DNA from: Anthoceros angustus
Taxonomy: Eukaryota > Streptophyta > Anthocerotopsida > Anthocerotales > Anthocerotaceae
DNA: 64,000 bases
NCBI GenBank assembly: GCA_010909165.1
Contig: MU008163.1
Location: 744,001 to 808,000 of the forward strand
Direction of reading: 5' to 3'
The notes beneath the pieces were generated by a model, which saw only the letters and a program-made list of their open reading frames with translations, ran no database searches and was not told the DNA's origin. Each line of letters starts with the position of its first letter. The first letter of the stretch is position 1. Below are positions 45,120 through 57,209 of the stretch, in pieces. The position numbers were made by a program, and so were the translations under genes.

Positions 45120-45960
45120 AAGGACTAAAGCACTGGGGAGTTTTATGAGGTGTTCGCCTTCAAGGTCACGGACATGAAGGGCATTCAAGAAGTGGGAGAG
45201 CATAAGATCGATTTGAAGCCGAGGCGGTGCCGTCAATCCGACAATACAAGCTCAACCCCAAGTATTCGATCAAGGTGAAGGAGGTCCTTGATAAGTACCG
45301 GAGGCAGACATCATTTTCCCCATCGTCAGCCGAGTGGGTCGCTACGATTGTGGTGGTTCCCAAGAAACTGTGACAAATTCGGGTATGCCAAGATTGAGGA
45401 AGCTCAACGCCGAACGGAGAAGGACCACTTCCGATGCCATTCAGAGACGACATTTTGGACAAGGTGGTGGACGGACTACTTACTCCTTCCTCGGATGGCT
45501 ACTCGGATACAACCAATTGCACCTAAGGGAGTTTGACCGACAAGACGACCTTCACTACGGAGTACGCTTGCCTACAAGAGAAGTGCCTTTGGGATGACCG
45601 AGCGCCTGTGGTCGCTCATGCGTATGGTGACCAACGCCTTCCGTGACTTCGAGGGACTTCATGGAGATATTCCCGGATGATTTTGTGTGCATGGGGAGCG
45701 GGACAAACACCTTGGACATCTAAGAAGGTGCTTGAGCGCCGGAGACTCAATTGAGCCTACACCCGAGAAATGCTACTTTGGAATGACGGAGGGAATCTTG
45801 TCGACGTGTCTGGAATCGAGGTGGACCAGACAAGGTCCGGTCATCCGCCTCCACTACACGAACCTAAAGGAGCCGAGAGGTTTCACAGGAATGGTGGGAT
45901 ACTACCGGTTTATTAAGGACTTTGCGAAGAGGGCGCTAAGTTGATGTAACCATCATGAAG
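45120..45960 (+). pseudogene. gypsy reverse transcriptase
   Basis: Recognisable across three frames in the usual order: a GEHKIDLKP-like lead-in, then AEWVATIVVVPKK, then DKFG and RKLNAERRRTTSDAI. A DDILDKVVDG equivalent follows, then the ladder FLGWLLGYNQL, then TTFTTEYACL. The catalytic region around 45676 reads DDFVCMGS, in place of the plant MDDFCVYG. The remaining block includes GFTGMVGYYRFIKDFAKRA from the connection domain. Many frameshifts make it inactive. Confidence 0.8.
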
Positions 45961-46049
45961 GAGGAGGTTTGGACCGTCACGTGGAGCGAGAGGAGGCCTT
46001 CGGGTAACACCTTGGTAAGCGCACGGTTCTAAGAGGACCGGATCGAGCA

Positions 46050-46400
46050 AGAAATTTCATGTGTAGACGTGTCCGCTTTTGCTATCGGAGTAGTGCCGAG
46101 CCGTAAGGACGACAAGCGGGGGATTATCCGTATACTACCGGACGATACCACCCACGCGAACGAAAATACACAACCAGAGCCAAGCACCGGGTATGGTATA
46201 TGCCAAGAAATTCGACACTACCGCTACCCAAAGGAGTTTGTGTTCTATGTAGACCACTTTGCTCAAGCATGGTGAATAAGGCGGACCGTCGACGGATAGC
46301 AAGGTGGATATTGTTGCCGCAGGAGTTCACGTCAAGTGGAAACAAGACAAGGGAGGCAAGACCAAAATGCGATTTCTGTCACGATTGAAACACAAAGGTG
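46050..46400 (+). pseudogene. gypsy RNase H
   Basis: CVDVSAFAIGVVPSRKDDKR matches the first RNase H strand (VDASAFAIGAVLSQ-like), followed by EIRHYRYPKEFVFYVDHFAQ. A further match to the RIARWILLPQEF block lies at about 46293-46330. Frames shift in between. Confidence 0.78.
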
Positions 46401-46734
46401 TTGAGAGATCGGGAAGATGCGTTCCGGATGAGACATTGCCGCAGAAAAGTACAACCGAGGAGCCCCAAACCCCAAGCTACGAACCGCAGCCTTAGCGAGC
46501 GGAGAAGGGAGGGTCTGCCGTCCACGAAGAAATGGAGCGGTACCTGGGAATGGAGCTTCAAAATGACTGTGATGAGGGAGGCATTCGCACTATGCTCGAC
46601 CCTTCGTAATGTACAACGGTGTGTGTTCAAATTAGGGCGGACGGAGTAGAACGAAGGTACTTGCAACCGGCAGAGAGGAGCTAGGGAATGCACGAAGGAT
46701 TGGGGAGGACACTACGCACAGTCACCACCAAAAG

Positions 46735-47700
46735 ATTTGAAGCGGATACGTGGCCAACAATGTATGGGGACACCCACCGCTTAGGAAGAAGTGTGATGCT
46801 TGTCACCGGATCGGAAAGCCAACCCCGACACAAAGGCCGCTAGTACCGATATAATCGCACCTAAAAGTGGGGTATTGACTTTGTTGGACCTATCTGACCT
46901 CGACAAGACACACACAAAGGAGATACATCCCGTGGCAACGGACCATCGCACTGTGGTAGAGGCGGTGGCGACAAGAACGGACTCGCAAACACGCGGCCAA
47001 ATTCACGAGAACATCATAACCCGATGCGGATGTCCGCCGCAGCTTGGTAAGTGATAGGGGAACCCATTTCCTTAATGATGTGGTGGCCGCCATGACGGAG
47101 TATTTCGGCATCAATCATCGCAAGACGGCACCCTACAATCCTAAGGCCAATGGGTCGACAGAGAAGACAAATGGGCTCATCCGCAGGATCTCGAATAAAC
47201 TCACGATGAACTACGCCCATGATCGATACTAAGTCGCCATCCGCACTGTATGCCCGAGCAGAGAAGGTGACCACACAACGGACCCCTTACTTCTTGACCT
47301 ACGGACACTCTCCCGTAATGCCAGTAGAGTTTGAAGTGCCCACTTTTCGAGTAATGATGGAAGGGAGACTGACAGAAGAGGAAAGCCAGCTCGAGCGACT
47401 CTTGGGGTTTGTTCAGCACACAGAGGACAGGGAAGAAGCTCAGCTGAAGATGCAGTTGGTGCAAAACCAGCGAAAGATTTGGCACGATCACGATCATGAA
47501 TCGAGTATGTAAAGGAAGGGGACCGCCTCCTTTATGATAGTCGTTACATGCATTTTTCCGTGCAAACTTCACGAGATGGATGGGTCCGTACCAAGTGGTG
47601 CAAGTATATGACAACGGGTCCCTCCACGACCTAGATGGAGAGTCGTTGCCCACTCGGGTGAGCGGGTGGCGGGTGAAGAAGTATCATGCTTAGTGTTGGC
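46735..47700 (+). pseudogene. gypsy integrase
   Basis: The HHCC-side piece reads TMYGDTHR with CDACH-like codons. The catalytic core has KWGIDFVGP and VSDRGTHFLNDVVAAMTEYF, then KTAPYNPKANGSTEKTNGL, giving the D, D and E region. The C-terminal block has VTTQRTPYFLTYGHSPVMPV and EFEVPTFRVMMEG. There is no chromodomain. The 3' half is repeated at 49606-50677. Confidence 0.85.
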
Positions 47701-47712
47701 GAGACGCCAATG

Positions 47713-47726
47713 ATGAGAAGGGAGTA
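47713..47726 (+). promoter_or_regulatory. Polypurine tract
   Basis: GAGAAGGGAGTA immediately precedes the LTR start TGTGGGC, where plus-strand synthesis would prime. The same tract precedes the third LTR at about 50666-50677. Confidence 0.75.
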
Positions 47727-49614
47727 TGTGGGCTATGCACTTCCGGGGAGTTAAGAAATAAGTAGGGTTTTTTAGGATTGAAGGATAAATAAAGGCGGAA
47801 AGGAGGAATAAATTGGGGTAGCGCCGGACGAGGCTCGGAGTATACTCGGACTGGAGTGAACAACGGACCCCGGTACCACTATGGCAAGCTCCGGACTACG
47901 CCGGAGTAACGGATAAGTCCAACCCACCTGTGTCAAAACAGGATAAGTACGCCAGGAAAGTAACCTAGGAGCGGAGGCGTGAGGATGACGAGGCGGCGCC
48001 ACGTGACGGCCCCGAGTGGAGGTCGGCATGCAGGGTCAGACCGTAATTTGCCGAGGCCGCAGGCAGTATTCACGCCCGCGATCGCGCGCGCGGCCGCAGT
48101 AAGCGGGCGTAGGGTCGAGTAAGCCATGCACTGCGCTACGGACGGCGCCTTCCGCCAGCTTATTTCCACAAGCGCCAAGGAGGAGGTCACGGCAGCCTCC
48201 GCATAATCCTCCTCAGCCCTTGCGCCAATCCGCTCGGGCGCTATCTTTTGGGCGCCACAGAGCGGCTCACCACAAGGTTGGAGCAACAACGCGAAGGAGG
48301 AACATCTGCCGGACTCGCCAGCAGCTACAAAGAACAAGAGGAGGAGAAGCAATGGCACCCAAAAAGCCGGGAGTCTGGGAGCCATGGACCCTCGTGGAGC
48401 GCAACATTGTGACCCGCGCTATCCGGACTTCGGGCCCGGGCCGGAGGAAGCAGGGAATTGGTGAATGGCATCCGGACGTCCAAATGGTCTGACCTTCGAC
48501 AACGCACTTAGTCCGGAGTTTGCCCAAGATGTTGGCGCGCCAACAAGGAGGTCCGATCCAAGAACCTCCGGAGGACTCGAGGCGATGGACCTTGAGGTCC
48601 CGAGGACGGCCTACAACCGCCTAGGGAGTGGGCGTGAGTCGGACTTTGTCCGGACCTCAGGAGGAGGCCGGACCAAGTCCGGACCAGAATAAGTCCGGAC
48701 CAAGTCCGGACCTAATAAGTCCGGACCACGAGGTCCGGACCCCAGACAAGGTCGGACCTAGCCACGGACTCAGAATGCCGGACTCAAGTTCGAGTCGACA
48801 GGACCTCGAGGTCCGATCAAGAAGGAGGAGCCCCGACTACGCCAGGGGAAGCGATAGGTGGCCCCACCGGCGAAGGACCTGTGGGAGGCCGGGGGAGGAT
48901 GACGTCGCGTGGTAACGGCGGTGTCGACGCGCCGGTGAGCCCAACTCGACAGGGATTCCGGGAGAGGAGGCCCCGCCTCACGGATCATCCGATTGCGCGC
49001 CACAACCGCCGTGACGGGATTGACCACCCATCCCGAGGGGGCCCAGACCTTCCACACAATGGGCGAAGGAGATAGGGGGAAATAGGATGGTAGGCGGCCG
49101 ATTAGGTATACCGAGCTGGCTATACCGGAATAGGGGTAATAAAGACGCCGCCTTGGGCGCAGATAAGAGGGCCGAGGTCGCTTCTAGTAAAGCATCTTTC
49201 TTGGTGTTGATGCCGCTGCCTGCACCTTTGTGAGTCTTCTTGCTAACGTGAGTCTCGAGTCACCGGCGTGCACAGACGGGAGATTGATCAAGGTCCCGTG
49301 ACTACCCAACGCTGCTGTGTGTGCGTGGAAGGTGACCCAGTGATCTCGCCCCGAGCCGCGGCCCGAATCTGACCGAACGTGTGTGAGCCGGAGGAACTCC
49401 GGAGGCGTAGAGCCCGGGACGGAGAGGCCATGAACGACGGAGGAGGTCCGGACTGCGGTAACCCGCGGCTTTTCTAAGACCGAGGAGGTAGCGTGAGGGA
49501 GAGAGAAAGGATCGGATGCGTGAGGGGCGGATGTGAACGATTAACGGGTCCTTAAACGCTTGGCCATACCGGCCTCAGACGTGAACGCCAGAGTAGTTAG
49601 AGTATGTGTGTGTT
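47727..49614 (+). repeat. Middle LTR, 3' end truncated
   Basis: This matches 39998 to about 41936. It breaks inside a GTGTGTGTT run at 49605-49614 and continues directly into internal sequence from about 46619. The last roughly 120 bases of the LTR, including CTACAACGACACGGG and the terminal CGCCACA, are absent. Confidence 0.85.
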
Positions 49615-50677
49615 CAAATTAGGGCGGACGGAGTAGAGCGAAGGTACTACAACCCGCGAGAGGAGGCGGTCGTCGAGGAATGCACGAAGGATTGGGGGAG
49701 GACACTGCAGTCACCACCAAAAGATTTTAGGCGGGATCTTGGTGGCCAACAATGTATGGGGACACCCACCGGTTTGTGAAGAAGTGTGATGCTTGTCAGG
49801 ATCGGAAAGCCAACCCCGACACGGTGGCCGCTAGTACCGATATTGGCACCTTTCGAAAAGTGGGGTATTGACTTTGTTGGACCTACTCACCTCGACAAGA
49901 CACACACAAAGGAGATACATCACGGTGGCAGCGGACTCACGCACTGGGTAGAGGCGGTGGACAGAACGGACTCCATACCGTGGCCAAATTCTGTCGAGAA
50001 CATCATAACCCGGCGGATGTCCGCTGCTTGGTAAGTGATAGGGAACCCATTTCCTTAATGATGTGGTGGCCGCCATGGAGTATTTCGGCATCAATCATCG
50101 CAAGACGGCACCCTACAATCCTAAGGCCAATGGGGCTGAGAGAAGACAAATGGGCTCATCTGCGGGATCTGAATAAACTCACGATGAACTCGCCCATGAG
50201 GGATACCAAGCGCCATCCGCCATGCGGGCGTTAGAGAAGGTGACCACACAACGGACCCTTACTTCTTGACCTCGGACACTCTCCGTAATGCCGGTGGAGT
50301 TTGAAGTGCCCACTTTTCGAGTAATGATGGAAGGGAGGCGGAGGAGGAAAGCCAGCTCGGCGACTCTTGGGGTTTGTTCGGCCACAGAGGGCGGGAAGAA
50401 GCTCGGTGAAGATGCTTGGTGCAAAACCAGTGAAGATTTGGCACGATCGCCCATTGCGGAATCGAGTATGTAAAGGGGACTGGCCCTCCTTTATGATAGT
50501 CGTTACATGCATTTTCGAGCAAACTTCACGAGATGGATGGGTCCGTACCAAGTGGTGCAAGTATATGACAACGGGTCCGTCCATTCTGACTAGATGGAGA
50601 GCTGCCCACTCGGTGAATTGGCGGGTGAAGAAGTATCATGCTTAGTGTTGGCGGAGCGAGCAGATGAGAAGGGAGTA
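49606..50677 (+). pseudogene. Second partial gypsy internal region (integrase)
   Basis: A copy of about 46619-47726. It keeps KWGIDFVGPTHLDKTHTKEI and, in other frames, the VEFEVPTFRVMMEG block, with many 1-12 base deletions relative to the first copy. It ends in the same polypurine tract. Confidence 0.85.
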
Positions 50678-52661
50678 TGTGGGCTTACAGGGAGTTAGAA
50701 ATAAGTAGGGTTTCTTTTTTTAGGATTGAAGGATAAATAAAGGCGGAAAAGGAGGAATAAATTGGGGTAGCGCTTGGACGAGGCTCGGAGTATACTCCGG
50801 ACTCGGAGTGAACAACGGACCCCGGTACCACTATGGCAAGCTCGGACTACGCGAGTAACGGATAAGTCCGGAACCCACTCCAGTCAAAATAGGATAAATG
50901 CCGAGTAACCTAGGAGGCGTGAGGGGCAGGCGGCGCCACGTGGGACGAGTGGAGGTCGGGCATGCGTGGCGGGGCCGTAACCTTGCCGTTATAGCGGTAT
51001 TCACGCCCATGGCGTAAGGCCAGTAAGCGGGCGTAGGGTCGAGTAAGCCATGCGGACCAGCGATTCTGGACAGGCGCCTTCAGCCCAGTTACTTCCTGGC
51101 CAAGGAGGAGGTCATTTCGCCTGACCTCGGACAATCCTCCACGGTCCCTTGCGCTCAAATCCGGCTCTGGCGCTATCTTTTGGGCGCCAGAGCGTGGCCA
51201 TCAAGGTTGGAGCAGCGAACGCGGGCGAGGAACATCATCCGGACCGCCAGCAGCCACAACAAGAGGAGGAGAAGGCAATGGCACCCAAAAGCCGAAGTCT
51301 GGGAGCCATGGACCCTCGTGGGCGCAACATTGTGACGGCGCTATCCGGACTTGGGCCACAGGCTGGAGGCGAGGTGGTGGGGAATGGCACTGGATGTATT
51401 CCGTCTACGGACCTTTGACAGCGCTTACGTCAGGAGTTGCGGAAGATGTTGGCGGCCAACAAGGAGGTTCGATCCAAGAACCTCCGGGAGGACCAGCGAT
51501 GGACCTTGGAGGTCCACGAGGGCGGCCTACCGCGAGGAAACCGAGTGGGTGAGTCGGACTTTGTCCGGACCCGATAAGTCCGGACCCGATAAGTCCGGAC
51601 CCGATAAGTCCGGACCACAAGTCGGACCCGATAAGTCCGGACCACGAGGTCCGGACCCCAGTGACAAGGTCGGACCTAGCCCGGCGGACTCAGAATCGCC
51701 CGGACTCACGGGTTCGGGAGTCGAGGCGACTCGAGGACGGCTGCAGCGAGGAGGAGCCCCTTCACCACAGGGGCGAGAATGGGCAGGACGGCCAGGACCC
51801 GAGGGAGGCCGAGGGAGGAGGATGGCGTGTGGTACGCCATGTCGCCGCCCGGTGAACCCTGACGGGGATTCCGGAGAGGAGGCCCCGCCTCACGGATCAT
51901 CCGATAGGTGCGCCCAACCGCTACGGGGATTGGACCACCCATCCCGAGGGGCCCAGGACCTTCCACACAATGGGCGAAGGAGATAGGGGAAATAGGATGG
52001 TAGGCCGATTAGGGTATACCGAAATGGGCTACTCCGTATTAGGTATTAAAGACGCCGCCTTGGGCGCAGGTGTAAGAGGGGCTGAGGTTAATTCTGATAA
52101 AGCATCTTTCTCTTGGTGTTGATGCACAGCGCCTGCGGAGTACCTTTGTGAGTCTTCTTGCTAACGTGAGTCTGAGTCCATGGCGAGCCACAGCAGCTCG
52201 GGAGATTGATCAAGGTCCGTGGCGGACCTAGCAGCGTTGTGGTGTGTGCGAGGAAGGGTGACCCAGTGACGTGCTCGTCCGGAGCGCGGCCCGGAGCGGG
52301 AGCGTGTGAGCGGAGGAACTCCGGAGGCGTCAGAGCCGGGCCCGGAGAGCAGCGGAGAGAGGTGGGGCTGTAACCGGCGTCTTTTCCTAAGGCGAGGTGT
52401 AGCGTGAGGGAGAGAGGAAAGGAGGATCGTGAGGGGCGGATGTGAACGATCTGGGTGAGCAGGTCCTTAAGCGTTTAGCCATACCGGGCTGTCAGTGAGC
52501 GTTGTGAGTAGTTAGGAGTATGTGTGTGTTGAGGTGAGCAGCTAAGGGGCCAGTGGGAATCACGAAGCAGTAAGCGGGCCTATCATTTCCTTGGGGCGGA
52601 CTTCTTCCTACAACGACACGGATTGTGCGCGCCCGGCTGGCCATCAGCAAAAGTCGCCACA
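50678..52661 (+). repeat. 3' LTR of the compound gypsy element
   Basis: About 1.98 kb, from TGTGGGCT to AAGTCGCCACA. It carries the same internal landmarks as the 5' LTR, with many small indels and a longer TCCGGACC tandem block. Confidence 0.85.
51565..51660 (+). repeat. 15-bp tandem repeat inside the 3' LTR
   Basis: Four to five units of GATAAGTCCGGACCC. The equivalent interval differs in unit number and spacing in the other two LTRs (40970-41045 and 48650-48750). Confidence 0.85.
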
Positions 52662-52699
52662 ACTCCTTTCTGCACCAAGACCTCAAAGCCTCGCTTGAA

Positions 52700-54923
52700 T
52701 CACCCCATCCACCCCATGCATAAGAATTATCCGGAACACATCGTGGTCTTCTCGTTGAAAGAGGTGATGATCTCTTTCAATTCTTCTTCAACGAAAGCCT
52801 TGTCATTCTCATGCCATGTAAACCTCGAGGAGGTCGCGAGAAAAGAAGAGTATACCTCCTCGGTGGCAAAAATCCTTTCATATCCAAAATGTCTCGATGC
52901 ACCACGATATGCCACTTTGTCCAAGACCTGCACTCAAACCGCCACCGCATCCATGTCCTTGTCGGCCATTTGTTTTCGCTCTTCTTCCATCCGTTTCGAT
53001 TCGCGCTATAAACAAAATCTTGGAAAGGTTTTGGCGCTTTCAAATCCTCAATGTCTCCCGCAAGCAACAATGCGGGTAAAACAACTCATTGGCAGGTGGA
53101 GTGCGCGGTCGGCCCGGCGCGCATGTCTTGCCCGGTCAGCGGCGCACTCCAATGAACGGCGGCGGCGAGCGCGGAGTCGCGGTGGCGGCGCCTCGCGTTC
53201 GCCTCTGGGGAAACAAACAAGAAGAGTCGCGGTCGGGCGCCTACCTAATCGCCGGTGACCGCCGCCTATGACACTCACTTACCACTTTAAAGTCGCTTGA
53301 ACTTCGCCAATTCCTTGGCTTCGGTATGTTTCGGAAACTGTTTGGCCACTTCAGCGAAGGTGGCACACTTCATAGCCTTTCGAAAGGCATGCTCGATAAG
53401 GTTAATCTTCTTCCTGTTGCCAACATCAGTGTCCATATCTTTCAGCTGCAGTTTCCCTTGGATGACCTTTTGGGTCACTGCTATCAACATCTCCTCACCC
53501 TTCTCGTCCTTTGGGACTCCTTGGAATGCTCTCCATGCCCTTCCGAGCATTGGAGCTGGACGAGGGGCCGCTAGGGACCGGCTGCTGGTCTTGTGGCTTC
53601 CGTTTGCTTTCGCCCGCCTGCCGCCCCGACTGCCGCTCGCCCGCCTGGGAGTTCGCACTTCTCCCACATTTGGAAAATGGTGTCCACGTTCTCCCACAAT
53701 TTACCCACCTCGCAATCCTCAGCGAGTCTTCCATCCACCATCTTACATACATAATCCATGTCCTTGGGTTTCCAGCCTCCTCCGGCATCCCCAAAGAACA
53801 TTGTACACATTGAACTTCCTTCATGGTTTTCCATCGGTGTGTCCGGTGCCAAATCTCAAGCTCATCATGTATGTAGCGTACTTGTTCAATAAAACCAAGC
53901 TTCTTCCTCTTCGCATACACATTGTGATCAATGCCAAAGACCGATTTCTTCCTCAAGCTCGCATATACATGGCCCTCGAGCCATTGAAATTTATCTTCCG
54001 CGGATACATTTCGAAGGTTCCGCATGGCGGCATAGCAATAGTTCCCTCGGCACCCCTAGGGTGTAATCTTTGAGCTCGATCTCCTCCGTGCATCTTCTTC
54101 TTCAAGCACCGTCCGGATCAATCATGCACAAAAGTGGGGCGTCCCTTCCTTCAGGACACATGCATCGAACAAGGCACTTCATCCATGCCTCATCCACCTT
54201 CCTTATCTGAGCATCTGCCGTTAGAAATGAAGCAGGACGTAGTACCGAAATGTGAATGTCGAATGTTGTGGTTTGCACCCGCTTCTTGTAGGCCCGAGTG
54301 CGAACCATCTCCAGATAGTCATCCTCCTGCGACAGGAGCTCCAGTCGTTCGGCATCAGTGGTCGCTGTCCGGGCAACGGCTTCCTCTTCTGCATGCTTCC
54401 TCGACTTCCTTGATTTTTTCCGCCCTCTGCCCACCTCTTCTCCATCACCAGCCTGAGATCTTGCCTTCCTCTTTCGCTTGATTGGTGTGCTCTGCATGGA
54501 AATCAAAACAAGATGCTTCAATTCTTACATGGGTTGGTGCGGAGGCGGGCTAGGAGCATTCTTACCAGCCATTCGCCTTCTCATCTTCATCGAGACTGGA
54601 GCTGGATTCCCTTCTTCTTCTTTCTGGCTGCCGCCGACGGGTCCTTTCTGACGAGGAGGGTCACCTCCTCCTCAAAAGCCTCAGTTCAAGACCGAGCTGG
54701 ACATGTTGCGAGCCATGGCGGCCTCGTCGAGCTCGCCTCCGCGCCGGACCACGAGGCGGAGCTCCTCCTCTTCCGGAGAGCTCGGCTCGGCTCGCCACCG
54801 GAACCTCGTCCTCCTCCATCTCCGGTTGCATAATCCGGGCATCGTTTCTCGCAGACACAACCCACCGCCCGCCTGATAGCGGCCGATGCTCGCACCGCCT
54901 CGCCCGATCACCGGTTCGATCAC
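52700..54923 (-). pseudogene. Uncharacterised multi-exon gene
   Basis: Minus-strand frames from 54923 down to 52727 form a plausible spliced gene. The N-terminal exon is rich in charged residues (EMEEDEVPVASRAELSG). An intron follows, with donor GTAAGAA at about 54568 and acceptor CCATGCAG at about 54492. The next exon has KRKRKARSQAGDGEEVGRGR, DDYLEMVRTRAYKKRV and CMCPEGRDAPLLCMIDPDG. Later pieces are FGIDHNVYAKRKKLGFIEQV, KPKDMDYVCKMVDGRLAEDC and GRAWRAFQGVPKDEKGEEML, then KKINLIEHAFRKAMKCATFA. The last piece (52933-52727) has HFGYERIFATEEVYSSFLAT. No family was recognised. Frame changes suggest decay or unseen introns. It may belong to a transposon. Confidence 0.45.
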
Positions 54924-55069
54924 TACACTGTTCTCAGACCCTTGGAAGGAGTAGAACGCAAAATTGTTCTCCCCTGCTCATTTTAAAGAGGAAAACAATG
55001 AGTATACCAAGATGCGAAACCCTAGCGAAAATGGGAAGTGATACATTACAACGACTTACATCTTGAACA

Positions 55070-55480
55070 CTTTTGGAATCACGCAAGGCCGATTTCAACT
55101 GGGCTCTAGACGAGGCATTATCTTGGCGCATCCATTATCGAGGAGATGTGTGTTGATGTCATCGTTTATGTGCAAATGAGGTTTCTTGGTGACCAAAAGC
55201 GTATGTGCATATCTTCGCCCATTCATCGCTGTAACATAGAATCCATCCGACTCTTGCACAGGAATCCCCTCAATACCATTGTAACCGTTAATCCATAAGG
55301 CCGAGTGGAATCCAAGGCGGACTGGATCTTGGGTTCTTCTTCAACAACGCTCCACTCTTATGCATGTTGTACCGCCGAAGAGAATCACGGAGCTTTTTCA
55401 CCAAAAGCCGCTCCACAAAGTTAAAAGCATGAGGAATCGCAGGATCGCATTTCCAGAGGTTGGTGCTCACCGGCCATCAA
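55070..55480 (-). pseudogene. Uncharacterised coding relic
   Basis: Two coherent minus-strand pieces. One is at 55470-55290 (FVERLLVKKLRDSLRRYNMH). The other is at about 55300-55080 in another frame (LWINGYNGIEGIPVQESDGF, then TLLVTKKPHLHINDDINTHL). The order suggests one gene broken by a frameshift. No domain was recognised. It lies upstream of the gene at 52.7-54.9 kb and may be part of it. Confidence 0.35.
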
Positions 55481-57000
55481 TGTCTTCATATCCTCTCCGT
55501 TGAGTACCCTTTGAGGTGGACGTCCGGACACTACCATGAGAGGATTCTCTCAATTGCATAATAGCGGGTGGGGTTCTGTTACCACATTCGCGGGATGCAT
55601 CCCCTCATCCGTCGCGCCCTTGCGGCGATCCTGCTGCTCTTGCAACCGCCATCGCATTTTTCCGCGCTTCGATGCGTGGCGCGCCAACGCAGGGTCGATC
55701 TGCATGCTTATTGCTCCGTGGCGTCCTCGCGATCACCATCCGCAATCTTCAAAACCTCATGCGGGAAGTTGGCGGGAGGAAGTAAGAGAATTAGATCCGG
55801 ACTCTCGAACTCTTGATGAAAAGGAGAGGCTCGAGCTTGTGGAAATGAAATATGGATGTTGAAGCGCATCAACGGGATTACGATAAAGCCTTAACACTAG
55901 TTACGCTAAAAGCTCAAGTAGTAGTAGAGGTTCACAACACGGTCATCATTCATTTTAACCTCAAATGCCTAAAATAGGCCCATTACAAATTCGATGCATC
56001 CACCTCATCTTATGCCATCATTTTCTAAGGACGGGCTGCACTCTCATTCAAGGTCCATCAGAATCATACTATCACCATCGCCGCAACCGCAATTATAAAT
56101 CATCCAACACCACACGCACTACCTTATGTCACATGTCTATAATTGTGGGTGTGACTTTGATCTTGATTCAAAGTGCGTTCTTCCTCGCATGCAGGTAGCT
56201 CTTGAAAATTTGCCGATGTTGAAGCGGTGGAAGGAGTTCTTGAAGTCAAAGGACTTGGATGCTAGGAAGCGAGATTCCTCCCGATATGCAACACTCAAAG
56301 ACTGCGTCGTGGCGGAGCAGGAGCACTATTTCCATATTGACATTCCATCGTTTCACTCGAGATGTGTATCATTTGAACTACGGCCGAGGCATCAACGGTT
56401 CCACTGAAATGCCTATCAAGGTATTCAAGATGAAGAGGAGAACTAGATGAAGGTACGTCGTGCAAACTCGTGCGGAAATCGATTGCATTCAAAGGCTCTT
56501 GTGAACATGATTCCGGATGTGTGTTATCAGATCGCAGTGCACGGCCTCCACCACTTCCGCGATAAGCGCATCCATTCCAAAGACACCGCCTGCTTCAAGA
56601 TTGGATTCCATTCACGGAAGTCCTTCTCCGCCAGAGCCTCGTACATCCCGCCATCCGCAAGACTACTCCTCCGGGAAGTGCTCCACGGACGACACGAATC
56701 GGATATGGCCGCTTGGTTGGGGTGAATGCCAACTCGGTTTGCACCGGTTGTATCTAGAAGATACTGTTTCCTGTGGCCACGTTCGGTGGAACTGTTGTGG
56801 AGGAAGAGGACTCGGATAGCGGTGCATTTGAACATCCACCTGAAAGGCGTACATACAATTTGAAGCCCGGTCCGAATCATTTATCGAGCATGGCGGACCA
56901 CCACGTAGACGCTCAGACGGCAATCTAAAGTGCCCGAGATGAAATGTGAAGAGGTTTAGATTTTAAAAACTGTGGTAGACAATGCTTGAGGACAATAGGG
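55481..57000. other. Exon-like pieces, no recognised gene
   Basis: A plus-strand frame at 56126-56407 contains VALENLPMLKRWKEFLKSKD, preceded by an acceptor-like GCATGCAG, and may be an upstream exon of the gene at 57.2 kb. The rest is short open frames. Confidence 0.35.
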
Positions 57001-57209
57001 AAGGCAACCTTTCGAGATTTGAGGTATCGGTTCCTTAGAATGTGCGGCGGGAGGCGGAGATGCACCTACAATCCCTTTTGATGTCGATTATGGGAGCGAT
57101 GGAAGGGTTAGGGTAGACTCGTTTCTTGTCGGACGAGGAAAAGTGTATTGTTGTAGAGGCCTTGAGCGTTTATTGTATCGGGTCTAGCAGAAGCGAAGCG
57201 AGCATCGGA

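Larger units (their letters stand above)
39998..52661 (+). mobile_element. Compound Ty3/gypsy element: LTR, internal, LTR, partial internal, LTR
   Basis: Three LTR copies (39998-42061, 47727-49614, 50678-52661) enclose one long internal region (42062-47726) and one short repeat of its 3' fifth (49606-50677). All parts point the same way. Gene order is gag, protease, reverse transcriptase, RNase H, integrase, and there is no chromodomain. Together with the tRNA-Asp type primer site this places it with the non-chromovirus Athila/Tat lineage. Every domain is frameshifted. ACTC flanks both outer ends (39995-39998 and 52662-52665), a possible remnant of a target-site duplication. Confidence 0.85.

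Noticed and set aside
39998-52661. Reading the three LTRs as three independent elements
   Set aside because: The shared orientation, the missing outer internal regions and the direct LTR-to-internal junction fit one compound element better.
53088-53260. Arginine-rich GC segment read as a histone- or protamine-like protein
   Set aside because: The composition comes from CGGCGG-type runs. The minus strand carries the coherent neighbouring frames.
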